DNA of 32,953 nucleotides from Opitutales bacterium. Its GTDB lineage: Bacteria; Verrucomicrobiota; Verrucomicrobiia; Opitutales; Oceanipulchritudinaceae. Location: positions 1-32,953 of the forward strand of contig JAFIGH010000057.1 of assembly GCA_020831525.1 (NCBI GenBank), given 5' to 3'. Shown one piece after another: positions 18,085 to 25,251 of the stretch (position 1 is the first letter of the stretch; every line of letters starts with the position of its first letter). A program made the position numbers and the translations under genes. The notes under the pieces are model-generated. The model searched no databases and was not told where the DNA came from. It was given only the letters and a program-made list of their open reading frames with translations.

Positions 18085-18646
18085 GAGAGTTCAGTGGTTT
18101 AGTCAAGTTCGTTCCGACCGGTTCCCGCGGCCCGAAGCCCGGACCGCAGACCGATAACTTGATTTAAACGAAAACTCCCTACGGGGAGCCTGTTTAGCTG
18201 TAAATCCTTAAATTGGGGTCCTCCGGTTCGCTCCCCCCGCGGTCCGCGACCGCGCGCGCCGGTATTCTGAATGGTTGTAACGGGGCTCATAAACCAAGTT
18301 GGTAAAACCGCGATGAGTTCCATCGGTTACACTTACGCCACAGAAACGAACCTCCCCGCCTCCGGCCAACTCCGCCGCGCACTCTTCAGCGCCGCCCTCT
18401 GGCCCGGCTACCGCAGCATTCTCGAATGGCCCTTGCCCCCGCCCGCGGCGACTTTCCTTCGGACGGACGGCCACGGGTCGAACCAGCCGCCATACGTCCC
18501 GCCGCAAATTCAACTCGTGAGGATCGGCGGAAATACCGCCGTCACCAATGCGAATTCGTGTTCCCGCCGCGCCGGGACTTGCCTTTTGCATAAAAACCGT
18601 CCTTGCTGGACCGTTTCGCATCATTTTCCAAAGAGATCGAACAACT
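18085..18646. other. 562-base gene-free region between divergent lipid cluster and rpoZ
   Basis: No convincing protein gene on either strand. It should hold the promoters of both divergent units. It contains a terminator-like hairpin on the minus strand (18166-18188) and a perfect 6-bp hairpin CGGCGG-AAATA-CCGCCG at 18525-18541. I compared it by eye with tmRNA, RNase P RNA and tRNA features and found no match. A long leader or small RNA is possible. Confidence 0.4.
18166..18188 (-). terminator. terminator-like hairpin upstream of the ACP-dehydratase gene
   Basis: Read on the minus strand, a CTCCC/GGGAG stem with a CGTA loop is followed by TTTTCGTTT. Flanking AAAC and GTTT could extend it with an internal loop. 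It lies 82 bases upstream of the gene it would attenuate, so it could end a minus-strand transcript or act as a leader structure. Confidence 0.35.
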
Positions 18647-18865
18647 GTGAGAGACGACTACATCAAAGCCGCCCAGAAGGTTATTCCCGACCCGAACATC
18701 CTCATCAACGTGGTGTCGCGCCGGGTGAAACAGCTCAAATACGGGCAGAAGCCGCTCGTCGAGTCGCTCGAACGGCTCAGCCCCGAGGACATCGCCCTGC
18801 GCGAAGTCATCGACGGAAAAATCACCTACGAGCTGTTCGAGCCCGAAGAGGCCGAAAGCACGTAA
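18647..18865 (+). CDS. rpoZ: DNA-directed RNA polymerase omega subunit
   Basis: Small subunit that helps assemble RNA polymerase and, in some bacteria, contributes to a ppGpp site. The 72 aa product reads RDDYIKAAQKVIPDPNILINVVSRR at its N-terminus, the NVVSRR segment being the conserved omega core. Pro/Leu and Glu-rich residues follow, with a SPEDIALREVIDGKITYE segment of the RpoZ family. The start is most likely the GTG at 18647, with AGAGA about 12 bases upstream; the open frame before it is not family-like. It is followed after 59 bases by smpB, probably co-transcribed. Confidence 0.88.
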   Translation: MRDDYIKAAQKVIPDPNILINVVSRRVKQLKYGQKPLVESLERLSPEDIALREVIDGKITYELFEPEEAEST

Positions 18866-18924
18866 GGGGCGGACACCGGTACGGCCCTCCCGGAAACCAG
18901 CCGCGCGCGCGCCGGAGCACGCCG

Positions 18925-19389
18925 ATGGCCAAGACCAACAACCCCGACCGCTACAAGGAGATCCGCAACAACCGGGTCTTCAAAGACTACTTCGTCGACG
19001 AATCGAACGAATGCGGCATCGTCCTGCGCGGGACGGAGGTCAAATCCATCCGGCAGGGCCACGCACAGATCGAGGACAGTTTCGTGCGCATTGAGAAGGG
19101 CGCACCCATCCTCTACCACGCCCACATCCGCGAGTACGCTTTCGGTACGAACACCAACCACAACCCCGTCCGCCCCCGCAAACTCCTCCTCAAAAAACGC
19201 GAAATCCTCAAGTGGGAGCTGCAACTGCAAGGCGGCGGCAAGACGCTCGTTCCCGTCAAAATGTATTTCAAAAAGGGCCTCGTGAAGGTCCTCGTCGGGC
19301 TCTGCCGCGGGAAGAAGACCTACGACAAACGCCACGACCTCAAGACCCGCGAAGCTGATCGAGAGATCGAGCGCGCCCTGAAGCGCTAG
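18925..19389 (+). CDS. smpB: SsrA-binding protein SmpB
   Basis: Binds tmRNA and brings it to stalled ribosomes for trans-translation. The 154 aa product carries the family pattern: NNRVFKDYFVDESNECGIVLRGTEVKSIR near the start, an HIREYAFGTNTNHNPVRPRKLLL segment, KKREILK, VPVKMYFKKGLVKV and the basic C-terminal tail YDKRHDLKTREADREIERALKR, whose helix sits in the mRNA channel. The ATG at 18925 has GGAG eight bases upstream. The longer open frame starting at 18271 is an artefact reading through rpoZ out of frame. RNase R, which degrades tmRNA-rescued messages, is encoded about 1.1 kb downstream. Confidence 0.96.
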   Translation: MAKTNNPDRYKEIRNNRVFKDYFVDESNECGIVLRGTEVKSIRQGHAQIEDSFVRIEKGAPILYHAHIREYAFGTNTNHNPVRPRKLLLKKREILKWELQLQGGGKTLVPVKMYFKKGLVKVLVGLCRGKKTYDKRHDLKTREADREIERALKR

Positions 19390-19413
19390 GCAAAGACGCC
19401 CGGGCTTGTTTGC
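19390..19413. terminator. inverted repeat just after smpB
   Basis: GCAAA and TTTGC flank a GCCCGGGC palindrome, starting at the base after the smpB stop. No clear T run follows, so it may be a weak terminator or an mRNA 3'-end structure. Confidence 0.3.
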
Positions 19414-19494
19414 ATTTACGCCCCATTTTGCCGGTTTTCGCCAAAAAACGCCGATTTTGAACGGATTGGACGCCCGGCCCGACTCACCCTCTCT

Positions 19495-20178
19495 ATGCTT
19501 AAGCAAAGAAAGACAATACAATCCTGGGCCTCCAAGCCCCTCGCCGCGGCCATGGCCGCCTTCCTCACGATGGGAATCGGGGCGGCGGTCCACGCACAGG
19601 CACCGGAAGGCCCCCCCCCGCAGGCGGAACAGCCGCCCGCACAGGAGAACCCCATGCAGCAGGCCAATATGCGCCTCCAGCAGATCGATGCACGCCTCTC
19701 CGCCGCGCAGGAGCGCGCCATGGAGACAGACAAGGTATCGGAACAGCGCGAGAAACTCGATGAGCTGGTGCGCGACCGTATCCTTGAAAGCGACGAGGAT
19801 CTCGCCTCCGCGCTCGATGAGCATCAGGAACTCCAGGAGGAACTGATGGCCCATCCCGAACTCCAGGATCCGACCACGCCTCCCTCCGAGGAAGTGCAGG
19901 CGCGCATCCAGGAATACCAACAGCTCGACCAGCGCATCGCGCCGGCCCGCCAGGCCGCCATGCAGTCGGAGAGCGTTGTTGAAGCGCAGGAGGAATTCCG
20001 CGCCGTGCTCATCTCCGAGATGGAACGCGTCGAGCCGGAAACGCAGGATCTCATCGAAGAAGGCCAGCGTCTCATGCAGCAGATGGAGCAGATGCAGCAA
20101 CAGCAGATGCAGCAGCAGCAGGGACAGGGCCAAGACGCGCCGCCCGCTCCGGCACCCGCGCCCCGAGGCGAAGACTGA
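19495..20178 (+). CDS. secreted coiled-coil, Gln-rich protein of unknown function
   Basis: 227 aa. A signal peptide is evident: basic MLKQRK start, a hydrophobic stretch (about 15-32) and a VHA|QA cleavage site after residue 34. The mature protein starts with a Pro/Gln/Glu-rich segment and continues as a long charged helix with heptad-like Leu/Ile/Val spacing (about 55-195). It ends in a Gln/Met-rich tract (MEQMQQQQMQQQQ-like) and a Pro/Ala tail. It contains no cysteine. I do not recognise a family; a periplasmic structural or chaperone-like role is only a guess. It is followed by a strong terminator at 20218. Confidence 0.75.
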   Translation: MLKQRKTIQSWASKPLAAAMAAFLTMGIGAAVHAQAPEGPPPQAEQPPAQENPMQQANMRLQQIDARLSAAQERAMETDKVSEQREKLDELVRDRILESDEDLASALDEHQELQEELMAHPELQDPTTPPSEEVQARIQEYQQLDQRIAPARQAAMQSESVVEAQEEFRAVLISEMERVEPETQDLIEEGQRLMQQMEQMQQQQMQQQQGQGQDAPPAPAPAPRGED

Positions 20179-20217
20179 TCCCGCGCCCGCAAGGACGAGT
20201 CACTGAATTTCAACCTC

Positions 20218-20246
20218 GTCCCGCCTCCCCGGAGGCGGGACTTTTT
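20218..20246 (+). terminator. Rho-independent terminator
   Basis: GTCCCGCCT pairs perfectly with AGGCGGGAC around a CCCCGG loop region (further pairing possible) and TTTTT follows immediately. It lies 40 bases after the secreted coiled-coil gene. Confidence 0.85.
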
Positions 20247-20310
20247 GCGTACACCGCTTTTGGGGTTGACGAACGGCGGCGAAACAGAATCTCCTTTTTT
20301 CTTTGGTCAT

Positions 20311-20387
20311 CGGGGCGTGGCTCAGCCTGGTAGAGCGCTACGTTCGGGACGTAGAAGTCGCAGGTTCAAATCCTGTCGCCCCGACCA
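20311..20387 (+). tRNA. tRNA-Pro (anticodon CGG)
   Basis: 77 bases fold as a complete cloverleaf. The acceptor stem CGGGGCG pairs with CGCCCCG, the D stem GCTC with GAGC, and the anticodon stem CTACG with CGTAG around loop TTCGGGA (anticodon CGG, reads CCG). The T arm carries TTCAAAT. The CCA end is encoded. C1-G72 is typical of bacterial tRNA-Pro. A TTGACG at 20266-20271 may be its -35 box, although the best -10 candidate is spaced too closely. Confidence 0.95.
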
Positions 20388-20502
20388 TTATTCACCGGCC
20401 TTTGCGGACGATTTGCCAAACTGAGCTGGAAAATCGACGAAACTAATCTGCCCCGACGCTCCAGGCGTTGCGTCATCCTTTCGAATGTGCTTGGAAAGAA
20501 CG

Positions 20503-23073
20503 ATGCATTATCTTCCGCAACTGCTGGGACTCCTAAAACGCCGCGACTATGTTCCGCTCCCCGCCGAGCGCCTCGCCGAAAAATTGGACATAGCGGCGGG
20601 AGAGCGGGAGGACTTCCGCGCGGAGATCGAGCGACACCTCAAGCAAGGCACGCTCGTGCGGCTGAAGAAAAACCGCCTCTGCCTCCCGCGCGACGCCGAT
20701 CTCGTGACGGGCCGGGTGCGTTTCCGGCAGAGCGGCGCCGCCATTCTCCTTCCCGACGCCGCGCCGGACGAGAAGCCGCCCGCACCGCTGCAAGTCCGCG
20801 CTGAAGACACATGGGTGGCGATGCACGGCGACCACGTCGTCTGCCGCATCATTCCCAAACGCAAGCTGGAACGGTACCGGCGGCGGAAGGGCCCCCTCGG
20901 CGACGACGCCGAGTCGGCGCGCGTCATCCGCATCCTCGAACGCAAGCGTACCGTCCTCGCCGGAACGCTCAAGCGCAGCAAGATGTTCCACTTCGTCATC
21001 CCCGACGATCCGCGCATCATCCAGGACATCCTCGTACCCGAGCCGGAGAAGAGCCGTCTCTCGCCCAAGCCGAAGATCGACGACAAGGTGGTCGTGAAGC
21101 TTTTCGACTGGGAGCAACGCCACCTCAATCCCGAAGGCGAGATCATCGAAGTCCTCGGCAAGACACACACACCCGGCGCGGAGTACCATGCCATCCTCCG
21201 CCAATACGACCTCGACCCGGAGTTTCCCGCCGAAGTCGTCGAAGAAGTAGCGGAGCTCCCGGCGCGCGTCCCGAAGTCGGATCTCAAGGGCCGCGTCGAC
21301 CTACGCCGTACCCACGTTTTCACGATCGACCCGCAGGATGCGAAGGACTTTGACGACGCGCTCTCCATCGAACCGCTAGAGGACGGCGGCCACCGCGTGG
21401 GCGTACACATAGCCGACGTCAGCGCCTACGTCAGCCCCGGCACCGCGCTCGATGCCGAGGCACGCGAACGCGGCAATTCCACCTACCTCGTGGGCACCGT
21501 CATTCCCATGCTCCCGCACGCCCTCTCCAACGGCCTGTGCAGCCTCGTCGAAGGCGAAGACCGCCTCACCAAATCGGTTTTCATCCACTTCACGAAAAAC
21601 GGAAAGATCGAGAAAACCGAATTCGCCGATTCCGTCATCCGCAGCGCCAAGCGCCTCACCTATGAGCAGGCCTACGCGCTTATGAAAGAGAACGACTTTG
21701 CCAAAATCCGCGCACTCCCCACCCCGCCCAAGCACCAGACCGGAGCAACGGGACGCCCGCTCGGGTCGCTCTCCAACGAGGAACTGGGCAAGCTGCAAAC
21801 CGCCATCCGCGGCCTCTGGGACATCGGCTCGCGCCTGCGCAAGCGGCGCATGCGGTCGGGCAGCCTCGACCTCGACATGCCCGAGACCAAAATCTACGTC
21901 GACGAGCAGGGATATGCCGACCGCATTGTCCTCGTCGAACACGACGAGAGCCACCAACTCGTCGAGGAGTTCATGCTCGCCGCCAACGAAGCCGTGGCCA
22001 AGGCCCTCAACCATCGCCGCATCCCCGCCATACACCGCGTCCACGATAAGCCCGAAACCGAGAAGCTCGAAGATCTCTCCACCTACATGAAGACCGTGGG
22101 AATCGACGCGGGCGACCTGACGACAAAGAAAAACATCCTCTCTCTCCTCGCCAAAATCCGCAAGCACCCGCAGGCCCACATGCTGCGCATCCAGTTGCTG
22201 CGCAGCCTCAAGCAGGCCGGCTACCGCGCGTCACCGGACGGTCACTACGGGCTCGGCAAGCAGCACTACACCCACTTCACCTCGCCCATCCGCCGCTACT
22301 CCGACCTCGTCGTCCACCGCATCTTCGCCCGCAATCTCTCGGGCGACGGCAGGAAAGAAAAGGGCGGGGGCGACAACGAACGCTACACTTTGGCGAAGCT
22401 CAGCCCCCTCGCCCAGCACCTCTCGCTTACAGAGCAAAATAGCACCGAAGCCGAACGTGAGTCCAACAAGGTCAAACTCCTGGAATTCTTTGAGCGCGAG
22501 GCGGCGAAGGAAAAGAAGTCCGTCTTCGACGCCGTCATCCTCGAAATCAAGAACCACGGCATGTTCGTGGAGCTGACCGAGTCGCTCGCCTACGGACTCG
22601 TCCACGCCTCCACGCTCACAGACGACCTGTATCAAGTGACTGACGACAACGCCGCCTTCCGCGGACGCCGCACGCGCAAGACCTACGGCGCGGGCGAAAC
22701 CGTGCAAGTCGTCGTTCACCGCGTCGACCGCTTCAAGCGCCAGGTCGATTTCGCTCTTGCCGAATTTGAGAGATCCGCCGCGGAAAAAGCGGCCAAGGCC
22801 GAGGCAAAGGGCAAGGGCCCGGCAACCGGCGGCCACCCCAAGAAATCAGCCGAAAACAAAGCCCGTAAAGCCTCCGGCGACCGCAAAGGAAGAAGCGGCG
22901 GCCAGAGAGGGCGCAGCGGCAACCATGGAAAAAAGAGCGGCGATCCGATAGGAAACGACCGCGCCCGCAATGCCGGCGACGGCAGCCAAAAAGTAAGCGG
23001 GGCCCAAAAAGCAAGCGGCGGCGGCAGACGGAAGGGACGTTCTTCCGGCCGCCAACGAAAGCGCTCAGGATAA
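20503..23073 (+). CDS. rnr: ribonuclease R
   Basis: Processive 3'-to-5' exoribonuclease of the RNB family that degrades structured RNA and works with trans-translation. The 856 aa product has an N-terminal winged-helix segment, cold-shock-type OB domains, the RNB active-site signature DPQDAKDFDDA (residues 276-286), a downstream YTHFTSPIRRYSDLVVHR segment near 590, and an S1 domain (about 670-750; NHGMFVELTE). From about residue 760 to the end it has a Lys/Arg/Gly/Ser-rich low-complexity tail. The ATG at 20503 is chosen over the one at 20485 because GGAAAG lies about seven bases before it. Confidence 0.95.
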   Translation: MHYLPQLLGLLKRRDYVPLPAERLAEKLDIAAGEREDFRAEIERHLKQGTLVRLKKNRLCLPRDADLVTGRVRFRQSGAAILLPDAAPDEKPPAPLQVRAEDTWVAMHGDHVVCRIIPKRKLERYRRRKGPLGDDAESARVIRILERKRTVLAGTLKRSKMFHFVIPDDPRIIQDILVPEPEKSRLSPKPKIDDKVVVKLFDWEQRHLNPEGEIIEVLGKTHTPGAEYHAILRQYDLDPEFPAEVVEEVAELPARVPKSDLKGRVDLRRTHVFTIDPQDAKDFDDALSIEPLEDGGHRVGVHIADVSAYVSPGTALDAEARERGNSTYLVGTVIPMLPHALSNGLCSLVEGEDRLTKSVFIHFTKNGKIEKTEFADSVIRSAKRLTYEQAYALMKENDFAKIRALPTPPKHQTGATGRPLGSLSNEELGKLQTAIRGLWDIGSRLRKRRMRSGSLDLDMPETKIYVDEQGYADRIVLVEHDESHQLVEEFMLAANEAVAKALNHRRIPAIHRVHDKPETEKLEDLSTYMKTVGIDAGDLTTKKNILSLLAKIRKHPQAHMLRIQLLRSLKQAGYRASPDGHYGLGKQHYTHFTSPIRRYSDLVVHRIFARNLSGDGRKEKGGGDNERYTLAKLSPLAQHLSLTEQNSTEAERESNKVKLLEFFEREAAKEKKSVFDAVILEIKNHGMFVELTESLAYGLVHASTLTDDLYQVTDDNAAFRGRRTRKTYGAGETVQVVVHRVDRFKRQVDFALAEFERSAAEKAAKAEAKGKGPATGGHPKKSAENKARKASGDRKGRSGGQRGRSGNHGKKSGDPIGNDRARNAGDGSQKVSGAQKASGGGRRKGRSSGRQRKRSG

Positions 23074-23142
23074 AGGCCGCCGCCCACGACCGGAGGCGGA
23101 TAGTCTCCCGGCGAGCTAACGTATTGTCCGGATGATTACCCC

Positions 23143-24867
23143 TCAGGATGCGCCCGCGGCCTCACGCCGGGCCGGCTCAGCTTCGCCCTCCGCGTCGGCA
23201 GCCTGCTCCTCGAGCCTGTCTTCCCATTCGCGCAGCTCCGTCTCTTTTATGAGAAGAGCTTCCTGTTCTTTGAGGAAGGCACGGCGGCGGGCATCAAACT
23301 CCTTGCGCTCGTCACGCAGTGCCTGCTTGGCGGCCTCAACTGCTTCGCGGTCAGCCTCGGCGCGAGCGAACGCGGCATCAGCTGCTTCCCTGGCCTGCTT
23401 GAGTGCGGCGCGTTCCGCTTCGAGCCGCTCTTCCAGTTCGGACTCGATTTCGCCGCGCTTGGCTTCGATTTCCTGTTCCGCTGTCTGCAAGGCTTCCTCG
23501 CGCTCCGCCATCGCCGTCTTACGGTCTGCGATTTCACCCGCCTCGCGCAGATTGGCAAGCCGCTGCTCGTTGATCCCGGCGCGCAGTTCCTTGTTGCGCT
23601 TCGCCTCTTCCTTCAATGCCGCCGACTCTTTTTCGAGCTTCTTGCGCCCCGCCGCCAAGGCCTTCTCCTCGTCCGCAACCGTCTCGCGGAGTTTCTCCAA
23701 CTCGCCGCGTTCCTTCCAGACCTCTTTCTCATGCGCCTCGCGTTCGGCGGCCAGTGTCTCCTCGGCCTCCGCCTGCTGCGCGAGCTTCGCGGCAAAATCT
23801 TTCTCCCGCCGCCCGAGGTCGGCCTTGGAAGTTTCGAGTTCCTCGAACTCCGCCTCAAGGGCCGCCCGCTTCTCCGCTATGCCGCCCTCCAGGGAGCCAC
23901 GTTGCTCTTCAAAAGCTTTGTCCAAGCGCGCCTTGTGCTCCTCGAGAGATTTCTCCACCTGCATCTCACGCGCGACGATATCCGCTTCCCGCGCCTCCAG
24001 CGCAGTGGATGCCGCGTCGAGCGACTCACGCTGCTTTTCGAGCTGGGAACGCTCTTCGGCCAGCACCTCAAGGTCCTGCCCGAGTGCTTTCTCGCGGGCG
24101 GACTGCTCCGCCTCGCGCGTCTCCAACTGTTTGCGTTGTTTGGCAAGATCGCTCTCCTGCGCCTCCAACCGCGCCGTCAGCTCCTTCAACCGCTTTTCCT
24201 CTTTATCCAGCTCCGCCGTGCGGCGGCGCAGGATTTCATCGCGGCGGGCGGACTCCTTTGCATTCTTTTCGGCTTCCTGCTTCAGACGTGCGTGCTCCGC
24301 CCCCACACTCTCCTCCAGTTCAGATTTCTCCTTTTCAAAGATTGCCCACTCCCCGTCCAGTTCCTTGCGCCGGGAGGCGAGCGTCGCTTCTTCGGCACTT
24401 ATCGCTTTGCGCGCCTGCTCAAGGTCTTGCTCCGTCTTGCGGATTTCCGCCTCCACAACCGAGCGACGGCGTTCCACCTCCGCTTCAAGCACTTTCAGGT
24501 TCTCCTCCCATTCGGCGAGACGCTGTTTTTCCTCCTCGGTGTGCGCCACCTCGACCTTGAACTCCTCCTTCGCCTGGCGCAGAAACTCCTCCTGCTCGGC
24601 AAGGCCCGAAAGTTCCGCCGCACGGCTGTCCAACTCCTGCTTTCGGGAGGCATACTCAACCTCCGCCGAACTCATGCGCTCCTCAAACGACGCTTCCGCA
24701 TCGCTCAGGCGCGCGCGCTCCTTCTTCAAGGACTCCCACTCCTCGTCGATCTCCTGCCGCTCCATTTCGAGGGCACGGCGCGCTGAGCGCAGACGGCGTT
24801 CCTCAATTCCATCGACAGCGGTTTCTTCCGCGGCGGCTTCTCTTTCTCGGGTGGTTGTCTCGGACAT
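23143..24867 (-). CDS. long coiled-coil protein of unknown function
   Basis: 574 aa, almost wholly charged alpha-helix with Glu, Lys, Arg, Ala and heptad Leu; no cysteine and few aromatic residues. It shows no signal peptide, membrane segment or recognisable globular domain, so it is probably a cytoplasmic filament, scaffold or crescentin-like element; this is inference. The ATG at 24867 (MSETTTRERE) is preferred because the earlier open-frame residues are Pro/Phe-rich and not coiled-coil-like. There is no Shine-Dalgarno sequence. It diverges from the PEGA/TonB gene over a 384-base region and converges on rnr. Coiled-coil bias makes any database similarity weak evidence. Confidence 0.8.
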   Translation of the reverse strand: MSETTTREREAAAEETAVDGIEERRLRSARRALEMERQEIDEEWESLKKERARLSDAEASFEERMSSAEVEYASRKQELDSRAAELSGLAEQEEFLRQAKEEFKVEVAHTEEEKQRLAEWEENLKVLEAEVERRRSVVEAEIRKTEQDLEQARKAISAEEATLASRRKELDGEWAIFEKEKSELEESVGAEHARLKQEAEKNAKESARRDEILRRRTAELDKEEKRLKELTARLEAQESDLAKQRKQLETREAEQSAREKALGQDLEVLAEERSQLEKQRESLDAASTALEAREADIVAREMQVEKSLEEHKARLDKAFEEQRGSLEGGIAEKRAALEAEFEELETSKADLGRREKDFAAKLAQQAEAEETLAAEREAHEKEVWKERGELEKLRETVADEEKALAAGRKKLEKESAALKEEAKRNKELRAGINEQRLANLREAGEIADRKTAMAEREEALQTAEQEIEAKRGEIESELEERLEAERAALKQAREAADAAFARAEADREAVEAAKQALRDERKEFDARRRAFLKEQEALLIKETELREWEDRLEEQAADAEGEAEPARREAAGAS

Positions 24868-25251
24868 GGGAGTAACTGGTTTCGGTTTATGATAGTGAAA
24901 ACACCTCGGCGGAAATGGGTATCCGGATCCCGAAAAATCGGGGGAAAACACCCATCCTTAGACAGCCAAAATCTCTTGCCCCGACACTACAATGTGTCAA
25001 GACGTTTGGGGCATGCGGGAAATCCAGCGGGAAATTCAATTCGCGGGATTCGAAAAACTGCGAGATTATCCTATGGGGCTTACAAACCGTTACTTGTGCA
25101 ATCCGCGTGGGCATGACAGCCTACCCCTTACCGGATGCGCGCGCCAAAAATTTCACAGTTCCTTTAACGTGGTTAGGTGCAAACCCCTATCGCCTGACTT
25201 GATCTTCCGGCAGGTAAACGTGCAAACTAACCCACTAAACTTTGAAATCGG
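24868..25251. other. 384-base divergent intergenic region
   Basis: No gene seen. It holds a nested dyad at 24977-25013 and a CCCGA-AAAA-TCGGG hairpin near 24940. Two copies of GCGGGAAAT lie within 25015-25040. It probably contains the promoters for both flanking genes. Confidence 0.5.
24977..25013. promoter_or_regulatory. nested inverted repeat, possible operator or RNA hairpin
   Basis: TGCCCC (24977-24982) pairs with GGGGCA (25008-25013). Inside, GACAC and GTGTC (24983-24998) flank TACAAT, a good -10 box match for the plus strand. A -35 partner is not clear. It could be an operator over a promoter for the PEGA/TonB gene or a leader hairpin. Confidence 0.4.

Noticed and set aside
18200-18600. 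tmRNA or RNase P RNA candidate
   Set aside because: GGAAAGTC and ACAGAA fragments occur, but on opposite strands and without the conserved cores.
18271-18924. N-terminal extension of smpB in the open frame
   Set aside because: Runs through rpoZ in another frame; SmpB homology starts only at 18925.
23132-24892. 586-aa Ser/Ala/Arg-rich plus-strand open frame
   Set aside because: Mirror of the coiled-coil gene; the low-complexity composition is expected from antisense of Glu/Lys/Arg codons.
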